A DNA stretch of 64,000 nucleotides, from the NCBI RefSeq assembly GCF_018398875.1, contig NZ_JAGWDK010000013.1, forward strand, positions 1 to 64,000, given 5' to 3'. Both the position numbers and the translations under genes were made by a program. The first letter of the stretch is position 1; every line of letters starts with the position of its first letter. Positions 9,149-16,679 of the stretch are shown here, piece by piece. This DNA comes from Bradyrhizobium sp. sGM-13 (GTDB lineage Bacteria; Pseudomonadota; Alphaproteobacteria; Rhizobiales; Xanthobacteraceae). The notes under the pieces were generated by a model. That model was not told where the DNA came from. It ran no database searches and saw nothing but the letters and a program-made list of their open reading frames with translations.

Positions 9149-9514
9149 ATGTGGGAACTGACGAAATCGTTTCGCTTCGAAGCTGCGCATTCCCTGAAGG
9201 GAACGACCTTCGGCGCGGCCAGCGAGGAAATTCACGGCCACTCGTTTCGCGCCGAAGTGAGTGTGCGCGGCACGCCCGACCCGGAAACCGGCATGGTGCT
9301 CGATCTCGGCCTGCTCGAACGCAGCATGGAAGAAGTTCGGAAAGTACTCGACCACAAGCTCCTCAACAAGGTCGAGGCGCTGGGGACGCCGACGCTGGAA
9401 AACATTTCGCGCTACATCTTCGAGCGGGTCCAGCACGCAGGCAAGGTCACCCGCGTCAGCGTTCATCGCGACAGTTGCAACGAGAGCTGCACGTATTTCG
9501 GGCCGCAGGGCTGA
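9149..9514 (+). CDS. QueD/PTPS-family protein with PTPS-III-like active site
   Basis: A 121-residue 6-pyruvoyltetrahydropterin synthase-fold protein directly behind queE, so by context it should be QueD (6-carboxytetrahydropterin synthase). Zinc ligands are present: His in FEAAHS (14) and HGH at 29-31. LDHKLLN (68-74) supplies the catalytic Asp-His. The catalytic cysteine that normally sits four residues before HGH is a serine here (SEEIHGH), while a glutamate sits three before. That ExxHGH pattern is the signature described for PTPS-III, which replaces the folate enzyme FolB. The family call is secure; QueD versus PTPS-III is open. Confidence 0.85.
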   Translation: MWELTKSFRFEAAHSLKGTTFGAASEEIHGHSFRAEVSVRGTPDPETGMVLDLGLLERSMEEVRKVLDHKLLNKVEALGTPTLENISRYIFERVQHAGKVTRVSVHRDSCNESCTYFGPQG

Positions 9515-9520
9515 GCTCCA

Positions 9521-10405
9521 ATGGACATGTCAGTCATCGAGGATCGCAAGACGCGCGCGAGAGCCTGGTTCGAAGCGTTGCGCAACGATATCTGCGCGGC
9601 CTTCGAAAAGCTGGAAGACGACGCGCCGCCCGCCCTCTATCCCGGCGAGGCCGGCCGCTTCCTGCGCACGCCCTGGGACCGCACCGACCACACCGGCAAG
9701 CCCGGCGGCGGGGTGATGTCGATGATGCGCGGGCGGCTGTTCGAGAAGGTCGGCGTGCACTGCTCGACCGTGCATGGCGAGTTCGCACCGGAATTCCGCG
9801 CGCAGATACCCGGCGCGGCCGACGATCCCAGGTTCTGGGCGTCGGGCATTTCGCTGATTGCGCACATGCGCAACCCGCATGTGCCGGCGGTTCACATGAA
9901 CACCCGCTTCGTGGTCACCACCAAGGCCTGGTTCGGCGGCGGGGCGGATCTGACGCCGCTGCTCGACCGCCGGCGCACCCAGGATGACCCCGACACGCTC
10001 GCCTTCCATCAGGCGATGAAGGAGGCCTGCGGGAGATCGAACGGCGTTGCCGATTACGACAAGTACAAGAAATGGTGCGACGAATATTTCTATCTGCCGC
10101 ACCGCAAGGAAGCGCGCGGCATCGGCGGCATCTTCTACGACTGGCACGATTCAGGTGACTGGGACGCCGACCTCGCCTTTACCCAGGAGGTCGGCCGCGC
10201 CTTCCTGAAAATCTATCCTGAACTGGTCCGCCGCAATTTCGCCCTCCCCTGGAATGCCGCCGACCGCGAGGAACAGTTGGTCCGGCGCGGGCGCTACGTC
10301 GAGTTCAACCTGCTCTACGACCGCGGCACGATCTTCGGGCTAAAGACTGGCGGCAATGTGGATTCCATCCTCTCGTCGATGCCGCCGGAGGTAAAGTGGC
10401 CATGA
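9521..10405 (+). CDS. hemF: Oxygen-dependent coproporphyrinogen III oxidase
   Basis: Aerobic oxidative decarboxylation of coproporphyrinogen III to protoporphyrinogen IX in heme synthesis. The 294 residues match the usual HemF length. Family stretches include TGKPGGGVMSMMRG, HMNTRFVVTTKAWFGGGADLTP (about 124-146), HRKEARGIGGIFYDW and, at the C-terminus, RGRYVEFNLLYDRGTIFGL, with LKTGGNVDSILSSMPP at the end. It begins 6 bases after the QueD-like stop, so it is the last gene of the trmL-queE-queD-like run. The other modern route, oxygen-independent HemN, is not in this window. Confidence 0.97.
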   Translation: MDMSVIEDRKTRARAWFEALRNDICAAFEKLEDDAPPALYPGEAGRFLRTPWDRTDHTGKPGGGVMSMMRGRLFEKVGVHCSTVHGEFAPEFRAQIPGAADDPRFWASGISLIAHMRNPHVPAVHMNTRFVVTTKAWFGGGADLTPLLDRRRTQDDPDTLAFHQAMKEACGRSNGVADYDKYKKWCDEYFYLPHRKEARGIGGIFYDWHDSGDWDADLAFTQEVGRAFLKIYPELVRRNFALPWNAADREEQLVRRGRYVEFNLLYDRGTIFGLKTGGNVDSILSSMPPEVKWP

Positions 10406-10474
10406 TCGCATGATCGGGTTGTCATGACTGATCGCTATGGTGCGATTCGTGTCATGTAATCCGAGGAGTAGATC

Positions 10475-10828
10475 ATGGATTTGAAACCAGGCGACGTCGT
10501 CATTCTGAAGTCCGGCGGCCATCCTCTCAGTGTGGTGGAGGTCAAAGACGGCAACGTTGCGTGCGTATGGATGGGCAATGAAGGCGATCTGTTCCGCGAG
10601 ACGCTGCCGCTTGCCGTCCTAGAGCTCGCCGAAGCCGATACGTCGGAGGACGACGAAGACGAAGAAGACGACGAAGAAGAAGACGACGAAGACGAGGACG
10701 AAGAGGAAGCCGAGGACGAGGAAGAGGACGACCGCGCCAACAAGGTTGCGTTAGGCAGTTTGTTTGACGCCGCCGGGCTACCATGGTCCGGCGGCGTGGT
10801 TTCCCGGGATTGGACCCGGTGCGGGTGA
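10475..10828 (+). CDS. Small YodC-like protein (DUF2158) with acidic tail
   Basis: The first 50 residues (MDLKPGDVVILKSGGHPLSVV...GNVACVWM) match the DUF2158/YodC family, a small beta-barrel of unknown role. From about residue 55 to 87 nearly every residue is Asp or Glu, encoded by GAC/GAA repeats, which is extreme. The last 27 residues cover a strong inverted repeat (10768-10796) that looks like a terminator, so in relatives the protein may stop just after the acidic tail and a small indel could have extended it here. The start follows GAGGAG at 10463-10468. Confidence 0.75.
   Translation: MDLKPGDVVILKSGGHPLSVVEVKDGNVACVWMGNEGDLFRETLPLAVLELAEADTSEDDEDEEDDEEEDDEDEDEEEAEDEEEDDRANKVALGSLFDAAGLPWSGGVVSRDWTRCG
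10768..10796 (+). terminator. Hairpin inside the 3' end of the DUF2158 gene
   Basis: CGCCGCCGG and CCGGCGGCG form a perfect 9-bp stem, followed by TGGTTT. It looks like an intrinsic terminator but lies 32 bases before the stop codon of the open frame. Confidence 0.5.
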
Positions 10829-10901
10829 TCTGATATTCGCGGCAAAGTCCGCCGCTGCTTCCCGCGGCCGATGACGCTTGAAGTGAGATGGCCGCGAAAC
10901 A

Positions 10902-11627
10902 ATGACCCACCTGCCCCGTGCGATGCTGATCGATATGGACGACACCATCCTGTCGGCCTATGGACGTCCGGAGATCGCCTGGCACAATGTCACGTCCGAG
11001 TTCGCCGCCGAGTTCGGGCCCCTGACCTCGCAACAGGTTGCCGCCGCCGTTCTGGATTCCGCGCGCAAATTCTGGGCTGTTGCCGAAGCCGAATGGCGGC
11101 TCAAGCTCGACGAAGCGCGGCGCGTCACCGTCAGGAACGGATTTGCTGCGCTTGCCGAAGACGGCCCCGTCCTGCCTGAAGACCTCGCGATACGGTTGGC
11201 AGACCGCTTTACCGCCTACCGTGAAGAGGAAATGCGTCTTCCCCGGCGCGCATGACGCCATCGACGAATTGAAGGCACGCGGCGTGAAGCTGGCGCTGGT
11301 GACGAACGGCGCCGCCGGCGCCCAGCGTGCCAAGGTCGAACGCTCGCGCTGTCGCACCGTTTCGATCACATCCAGATCGAGGGCGAGCACGGTTTCGGCA
11401 AGCCGGACGAGCGCGCTTATCTGCACGCGATGCAGGCGCTCGGCGTCACCGCGCCCGAGACCTGGATGATCGGCGACAATCTGGAATGGGAGGTGGTGGC
11501 GCCGCAGCGGCTCGGCATCTATGCCATCTGGATCGACGTGCATGGCGACGGCCTGCCGCCGGATTCCACCGTGAAGCCCGACCGCATCATCCGCTCGCTG
11601 ACGGAACTGCTGCCCCGCCAGGGTTGA
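10902..11627 (+). pseudogene. HAD-superfamily hydrolase, frame broken twice
   Basis: A haloacid dehalogenase-type phosphatase spread over two frames. 10902 to about 11238 encodes motif I (MDDTIL in LIDMDDTIL) and the cap. About 11239-11343, in the next frame, encodes FPGAHDAIDELKARG and motif II LALVTNG. From about 11344 the first frame returns with GEHGFGKPDERAYLH (motif III Lys) and MIGDNLEWEV (motif IV). The first break looks like loss of CT where CGT CTC TTC is expected (11237-11239); the second like loss of one T in CGC TTC GCG (11344). The two changes sum to three bases. All motifs survive, so this may be a recent pseudogene or two sequence errors. Confidence 0.85.
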
Positions 11628-11784
11628 CGGCCCAAGAGCTGACGGCGCCCCTGAAGTCCCCGCCGCTCCCCGCCCATCACACGATCGCGTGTAGTGTGAG
11701 TTGTCTCACAGTGCCGAGGCTGACAATCCCAGATTGTGTCGAGATTGGTTCAAGGTTGAAGTCCACGGGTTGGGGAGTTCACCG

Positions 11785-12825
11785 ATGCCGAACGACAGCA
11801 CGCATGACATCGCACCGAAAGCCGCCCCGCTCAGGTGGATCTGGAAGTTTAATCACGGGCTCGACATCGTCAAAGGCCTGTCGCTGTTCACGGTGCTGAG
11901 CAGCCTCTTGGTCGGCTACTTCCAATATCTCAATGCCTATCAGGAGAAGGTGAGCAGCCAGGCCAGGGAAGACATGAACTCGGCCGCCGCAACTTTCACG
12001 GAGATCTCACACGCGTTCTCCAAAATGCAGGGGTTGCAGCAAACCCTTTACACCGATTTCGTGCGCGCCGTCGACGAGAAATCCGATGCCAGCGACAAGG
12101 CGCTGGCCACCAAGAACGCGCAGGCGATTTCGGAACGTTATGAGAAAGCACGGAACGAACTCCGTGAAAACATCGACCTCCTCACGCGAAAGGCCGAAAT
12201 CTACATCGACTGGGCCAGCAATACATATCGCGATCCGGCCGAGAAGCGTAACGTCAATGACGATCCGCTGTCACGACGGGTGTTGCGCGACTATGCCTTC
12301 GATTGTTCCGACAAGTTCAATTTTCCGGCCTTCGGAAACGTGCATGCGCCGGACGACGACACGCCGCCCAAGGAAGTCGCCGACGACAAATATTGCGCGA
12401 TGGCCGAAAAACGTGGCGTTGACGATACGACCAAACCGAAAGACGCGTTCATCCGAATCTGCGCCGGCCCTCAAGACAGGGCAGCAAAGCGAATCTACTG
12501 GTACAGCGCCAAACACCATGTCCTGACGATGCATTACTGCGTTGAGGCCGCGCACAACAAGCTGGCGGCAGCGCGGCAATGGGCCGCCGGGAGCGTCGGC
12601 GACGCCGAGAAGGAAAGCGATATTCTCCAGGGAGAAAAGGAGATCAACGCCGAACTGGACGATCTCGCTGGCCGGATCAATGCGTTCAGCAGTCTGGCAC
12701 TGTATCAGTTGGAGCAAATTCGGGTGAAGTATCGCCCGGCCGGCCTTTGGTGCAACGTGCCGTTTGTCTGGAACATATCAAGCTTGAACTGCTTCCCGAT
12801 CCGCACGGCGTCGCTCACGCATTAA
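11785..12825 (+). CDS. Unrecognised membrane-anchored protein
   Basis: I do not recognise this 346-residue protein. After a short N-terminus it has a probable membrane segment at about residues 27-45 (GLSLFTVLSSLLVGYF). A helical, charged region (about 50-150) follows that could form coiled coil, then a soluble domain with spaced cysteines (FDCSDKF, DKYCAM, RICAGP, MHYCVE) and a second helical stretch near 270-310. Two further cysteines lie near the end (WCNVP, LNCFP). The ATG at 11785 has GGGGAG 7 bases before; the frame is open from a TTG at 11701. The gene stands alone and converges on the TauE/SafE operon. Confidence 0.7.
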   Translation: MPNDSTHDIAPKAAPLRWIWKFNHGLDIVKGLSLFTVLSSLLVGYFQYLNAYQEKVSSQAREDMNSAAATFTEISHAFSKMQGLQQTLYTDFVRAVDEKSDASDKALATKNAQAISERYEKARNELRENIDLLTRKAEIYIDWASNTYRDPAEKRNVNDDPLSRRVLRDYAFDCSDKFNFPAFGNVHAPDDDTPPKEVADDKYCAMAEKRGVDDTTKPKDAFIRICAGPQDRAAKRIYWYSAKHHVLTMHYCVEAAHNKLAAARQWAAGSVGDAEKESDILQGEKEINAELDDLAGRINAFSSLALYQLEQIRVKYRPAGLWCNVPFVWNISSLNCFPIRTASLTH

Positions 12826-12831
12826 CACCGA

Positions 12832-13593
12832 TCACTGCCGCAGCGCCGCGGTGATCATGACGAGGCCGCCGACAATCACCGCGGCGTCGAGGATCGCAGT
12901 ATGGATCTGCACCGGCATGCGCTCAACGAAGGCCTTGGCGAGGAACGCGCCGGAAATTGCAATGGCGCCGATCAGGAGCGCGAAGGCAAGCACCTGTGCA
13001 GTGACGACGCCGGCAAGGCCGAACACCGAAATCTTGATGAGACCGGTCACGACCGAGATCAGCGCGTCGGTAGCGATCACGGCAGCTCCCTCGAGGCCGG
13101 ACGCCATCAGCAACGACAGCAGGATCACCCCGGAACCTGATGTGCCGCCGACCGCCACGCCATAACCCACCGCACTCACGCCAAGGCCGGTATCGCCGAT
13201 CTTGATATCGCGGTGCTTGGCCAGCCGGCGTAGCGGCACGCTTAGGATCAACATGCCGCCGATCACCAACGCCGCGCCGGCACTGGTCAGCCGCGTGTAG
13301 CCATAGGCGCCGAGCGCCGTCGTCAGCATGGCGGCGCCGATCACGATCAGCGCACGACGCCGGTCGGCGTAGCGAAAATACGCCACGAAGCGGCTGATAT
13401 TGGTGAAGATTGCCGAGATCGCGATGATCGGCACCACGGGCTCGGCGCCGACGAGCGGCACCAGCACCAGCGGCATCAAGGCGCCGGTACCATAGCCGGC
13501 AAGCGCGCCGACGACGGAGGCCAATAGCGCCATGCCTCCAACCAGCACGAGTTGACCGAGCGAAACATCGGCAAACCCGGCCAGAATATTCAC
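12832..13593 (-). CDS. TauE/SafE family sulfite/anion exporter
   Basis: Integral membrane protein of 253 residues with about eight hydrophobic segments and the internal repeat pattern of the TauE/SafE (DUF81) family. GYGTGALMPLVLVPL near residue 33 and GGTSGSGVILLSLLMASGL near 150 are the two equivalent loops. Members export sulfite, sulfoacetate or related anions, but the substrate is unknown here. It starts with GTG whose first bases overlap the cca stop codon (GTGA), so it is the last gene of a translationally coupled five-gene run. Confidence 0.88.
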   Translation of the reverse strand: MNILAGFADVSLGQLVLVGGMALLASVVGALAGYGTGALMPLVLVPLVGAEPVVPIIAISAIFTNISRFVAYFRYADRRRALIVIGAAMLTTALGAYGYTRLTSAGAALVIGGMLILSVPLRRLAKHRDIKIGDTGLGVSAVGYGVAVGGTSGSGVILLSLLMASGLEGAAVIATDALISVVTGLIKISVFGLAGVVTAQVLAFALLIGAIAISGAFLAKAFVERMPVQIHTAILDAAVIVGGLVMITAALRQ

Positions 13594-14849
13594 AGCCGGT
13601 GATCGCGGGTGAAACGGGCGGCGGCCTGGTCGGCGATCGCGGCAAGGGCGGATGGTTCAAGCGGAAAATCGGCGGCCAGCCAGGCGTCTTCCGCAAGCGC
13701 CAGCACGTGACCGAGGCCGGGACCTTCGGCAATGCCGCGGGAGATGAAATCGGCCGCCTTCAGTGGAAATTTCGGCGCGCTCCAGCGCTGCGGCAAGGTT
13801 GCAAGCACATGCCAGCGCGCGGCGCCATTACTGACGCCGCCTGCCCGCGCCCATGCCAGCATCAGCCGGTCGCGGTAGGGATCTTCGCCGAGCCGATAGA
13901 GAAGCTGCCGCGCCCGCGCGTCGTCCTTGCTTGCAAGCCGCCACCAGCGATGGCCCATCGAATCCAGCGCTTTGGTTTCCGCGTTGGAAAGCCGAAGCCG
14001 CGCCGAGACGCGCCTGGCGTCTTCGGTGACGGCGACCGTGAGCGCGGCGAGCCGGCGCACGGCACTCGGCGGCAGGCCCAGCGCCCGTTCGGCCGCGATC
14101 ATCGCCGCGAATGTCCCCGTGTAGGTGACGCCGCCGAAGATCAGGAGCAGCAGGCCGGCATCCGCCATCGCCTGCACTGCAACCGCGGCGCCTTCCGCGA
14201 TCAACAGCTTCAACATCTCCATGCGCACGCGTTCGGCGGAAAGGCTCGAAAGCCCGGCGCGCCCGTCGATGCAGGCGAGATATCCGGCACGGTCGGGCTC
14301 GCCCGCCCCATAGGCTGCATGCATGCGAAAGAAGCGCAGGATGCGCAAATAATCCTCAGCGATGCGCTGGCCGGCGTCGCCGATGAAACGCACGCGTTTG
14401 GCCTGGATATCGGCAAGCCCGCCGACATGGTCATGCACGACGCCCTCGGCATCGACCGAAAGCCCGTTGATGGTGAAATCGCGCCGTTCCGCATCGCGAA
14501 CCCAGTCGCGCCCGAACGCGACCCTGGCCTTGCGGCCAAAGGTCTCGGTGTCCTCACGCAAGGTCGTGACCTCGAATGGGTGGGATTCGACGACCAGCGT
14601 GACCGTGCCGTGGTCGATCCCGGTCGGGACGCATTTGATGCCGGCCGCCTTGGCGCGGCGGACGACCTCGTCGGGCAACGCTGTCGTCGCGATATCGATG
14701 TCGCCGAGAGGAATTTTCAGAAGCGCATTGCGCACGGCGCCGCCGATCACGCGGGCTTCCTCGCCATCGCCATTGAGCAACGCAAGCACGCGCGCGGCCG
14801 GACCGGATCTGAGCCAGGGCGCGTCCGACAGCACGCGTGCCTCGCTCAT
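13590..14849 (-). CDS. cca: CCA tRNA nucleotidyltransferase / poly(A) polymerase family
   Basis: Adds or repairs the 3' CCA end of tRNAs, or adds poly(A) in related enzymes. In 419 residues the class II nucleotidyltransferase head shows RVIGGAVRNALL (about 34-45) and the metal pair in GDIDIATT (about 49-56). GTVTLV, EVTTLRED and the basic RRDFTINGLSVD (about 121-132) follow, then EDYLRILRFFRMHA. The C-terminal half is the helical tail. The ATG at 14849 has GGAGGAG ahead of it and overlaps the DUF6111 stop by 4 bases. Confidence 0.93.
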   Translation of the reverse strand: MSEARVLSDAPWLRSGPAARVLALLNGDGEEARVIGGAVRNALLKIPLGDIDIATTALPDEVVRRAKAAGIKCVPTGIDHGTVTLVVESHPFEVTTLREDTETFGRKARVAFGRDWVRDAERRDFTINGLSVDAEGVVHDHVGGLADIQAKRVRFIGDAGQRIAEDYLRILRFFRMHAAYGAGEPDRAGYLACIDGRAGLSSLSAERVRMEMLKLLIAEGAAVAVQAMADAGLLLLIFGGVTYTGTFAAMIAAERALGLPPSAVRRLAALTVAVTEDARRVSARLRLSNAETKALDSMGHRWWRLASKDDARARQLLYRLGEDPYRDRLMLAWARAGGVSNGAARWHVLATLPQRWSAPKFPLKAADFISRGIAEGPGLGHVLALAEDAWLAADFPLEPSALAAIADQAAARFTRDHRL

Positions 14850-15109
14850 TTCTCTCCTCCGTGAACCAGCTTGCCGTCCTCCAGATGCGCCGGAACATAG
14901 GTCGAATTCGGCGGCGCGCCGGAGAACTGCGCCAGCAGCACGAAGCTGATCGCAACCAGCAGCAGCGACCCCAGCGCCAGTTTGGCGACAAGATGTGCCG
15001 GCCAGGAGGAGGACGCGAAGACGCCGGAACGGGTGGCAATCAGGAACAGTGCGTAGGCCACGAACGGGATCAGGAATATTGCGATTTCGGTCAAAATCGG
15101 ACGGATCAT
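14846..15109 (-). CDS. Small DUF6111-type membrane protein
   Basis: 87 residues with two membrane helices (about 5-25 and 41-61) and a short polar tail, PAHLEDGKLVHGGEK. This small protein is commonly found between a NUDIX gene and cca in Bradyrhizobium relatives, and its function is unknown. Both ends overlap neighbours by 4 bases (NUDIX upstream, cca downstream). The family name is from memory of the sequence pattern and is less certain than the gene itself. Confidence 0.75.
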   Translation of the reverse strand: MIRPILTEIAIFLIPFVAYALFLIATRSGVFASSSWPAHLVAKLALGSLLLVAISFVLLAQFSGAPPNSTYVPAHLEDGKLVHGGEK

Positions 15110-15780
15110 GCGAGATAAATCCGCTCATATAGCACGCGCAGGATGCCCGCGGTCGCACCCCATATGTAACGCTCGGCGAACGGCATGGCGTAATAGGAGC
15201 GCTCCATGCCGCGGAATTCCTTGGAATGGATCTGATGGTTCTCGGGATTCATCAGGAACGCCAGCGGCACCTCGAAGGCGTCGACCACCTCGCCTTCGTT
15301 GATCGTCAGCTCAAAGCCAGGCTTCACACGCGCCACCGTCGGCAGGATGCGAAACCCGAAGGCGGTTCCATAAAGATCCAGATAGCCGATCGGCTCGATG
15401 AACTCGCGCTTGAGGCCGACTTCCTCCTCTGCCTCGCGCAAGGCGGCATCGAGCGGGGAAGCGTCGATTGCGTCGATCTTGCCGCCCGGAAAGGAAATCT
15501 GGCCGGCGTGGCTGGAAAGATGCGGCGAGCGCTGCGTCAGCAACACCGTCGGCTCGCGGTGATCGACCACCGGGATCAGCACCGCCGCCGGGCGAACCGG
15601 CTGCTCGCGCGCCACGATCTCGAGCATGCGATCATTGCCCGCATCGCCCGTCTTCGGAATGACATTGGGATCGATCAGGCCGGGCGGCACGTCGAAGTTC
15701 AGCCGGGTCTTGCTTCGCGCAAAGAATTCCGTCGAGCTGATCGGAGCCGCCTCCATCTTCGTCAGCATCGGCTCGTTCAA
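15106..15780 (-). CDS. NUDIX hydrolase, CoA pyrophosphatase-like
   Basis: The 224-residue protein has the UPF0035 signature TQRSPHLSSHAGQISFPGGK (about 82-101) before the Nudix box AALREAEEEVGL. This combination marks coenzyme A diphosphatases (NudL type) that cleave CoA to 4'-phosphopantetheine and 3',5'-ADP. The TTG at 15780 is preceded by GAGGGA and overlaps the upstream stop (TTGA). ATG codons at 15768 and 15756 are alternatives. Confidence 0.9.
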   Translation of the reverse strand: MNEPMLTKMEAAPISSTEFFARSKTRLNFDVPPGLIDPNVIPKTGDAGNDRMLEIVAREQPVRPAAVLIPVVDHREPTVLLTQRSPHLSSHAGQISFPGGKIDAIDASPLDAALREAEEEVGLKREFIEPIGYLDLYGTAFGFRILPTVARVKPGFELTINEGEVVDAFEVPLAFLMNPENHQIHSKEFRGMERSYYAMPFAERYIWGATAGILRVLYERIYLA

Positions 15781-16418
15781 ACCGCATCCCTCACCTGCTT
15801 CGCGTCCGCCATGGCAAAGAACTCGCCGCCGGACTCGACGCCGAACATCGGCTGACCATCGACCATCCGCTCCTCCCCCATGTCAACCAGATCGTAATAG
15901 AGCGCGCGCGTCACCTTCGCCCACAGATCGGCGCGGACGTGCAGATAGGGCGTCAGCCCGCCGTCGGCGGCCATCTCGAAGCGCAGGCGATGGGCGGAAT
16001 CGCATGGCACCCAGTCGTCAACGTTGGTGCGGAAGCGCAACAGCCGGCCGCGATCGCCGGCCTCGTTTTGCATCTCCACTGCCAGGAACGGCGCATCGTC
16101 GACGCGGATGCCGACCTTCTCGACCGGGGTAACGAGAAAGTGCTTGCCGTCCTCGCGCTTGAGAATGGTCGAAAACAGCCGCACTAGCGCCGGCCGCCCG
16201 ATTGGCGTCCCCATGTAGAACCACGTCCCGTCGCCGGCGATTCGCATGTCGAGATCGCCGCAGAACGGCGGATTCCACAGATGGACCGGAGGCAGTCCCT
16301 TCCCGGCCGTCGTGCCATTGACGGCTTCCCTGGCGGCGGCCGTCAGCCCTTCGATGCCCTTGCCGTCAGAATCATTGCCTTCGTGCCGTTGGCCGCTGGT
16401 TTGCCCTTGCTTCGCCAT
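15777..16418 (-). CDS. DUF1285 family protein
   Basis: 213 residues from the ATG at 16418, which has AGGG 8 bases before it; the frame is open 45 bases further. The core from PPVHLWNPPFCGDLDMRIAGDGTWFYMGTPIGR (written here only to name the region, residues about 43-75) is the DUF1285 signature, a small domain with a known fold but no assigned function. It is the first gene of the minus-strand run that continues with the NUDIX, DUF6111, cca and TauE/SafE genes, all joined by 4-base overlaps. Confidence 0.88.
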   Translation of the reverse strand: MAKQGQTSGQRHEGNDSDGKGIEGLTAAAREAVNGTTAGKGLPPVHLWNPPFCGDLDMRIAGDGTWFYMGTPIGRPALVRLFSTILKREDGKHFLVTPVEKVGIRVDDAPFLAVEMQNEAGDRGRLLRFRTNVDDWVPCDSAHRLRFEMAADGGLTPYLHVRADLWAKVTRALYYDLVDMGEERMVDGQPMFGVESGGEFFAMADAKQVRDAV

Positions 16419-16461
16419 TGTTTGCCCTGAGTCTCGGCGCGTCGATTGGCACGATTGGTGC

Positions 16462-16481
16462 ACATATACCGAGATATGTGT
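16462..16481. promoter_or_regulatory. Inverted repeat between divergent operons
   Basis: CACATAT and ATATGTG form a perfect 7-bp inverted repeat with a 6-base spacer. It lies 44 bases upstream of the DUF1285 start and about 200 bases before the MoxR gene, in an AT-rich patch. It could be an operator or a hairpin in the DUF1285 leader. Confidence 0.4.
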
Positions 16482-16679
16482 TCCCGACGATTTGTGTCCG
16501 TACTATTGCGGATCAAGTCGCCATATCGTGATGCCGTTCATACCCCGAAATACCGATAATGTGGGGATAGTTTAATTCAAACGAATGCATGGCCTTTACG
16601 CGGGCTTAGCATGAGGTTCGTGGCATGACGACGCAACCAACGGCGTCATGAAGCGGTTAGGTTGTTGAAGGAGAAAGAC

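Noticed and set aside
13599..14864. 421-residue plus-strand frame opposite cca
   Set aside because: Antisense frame with no recognisable motif.
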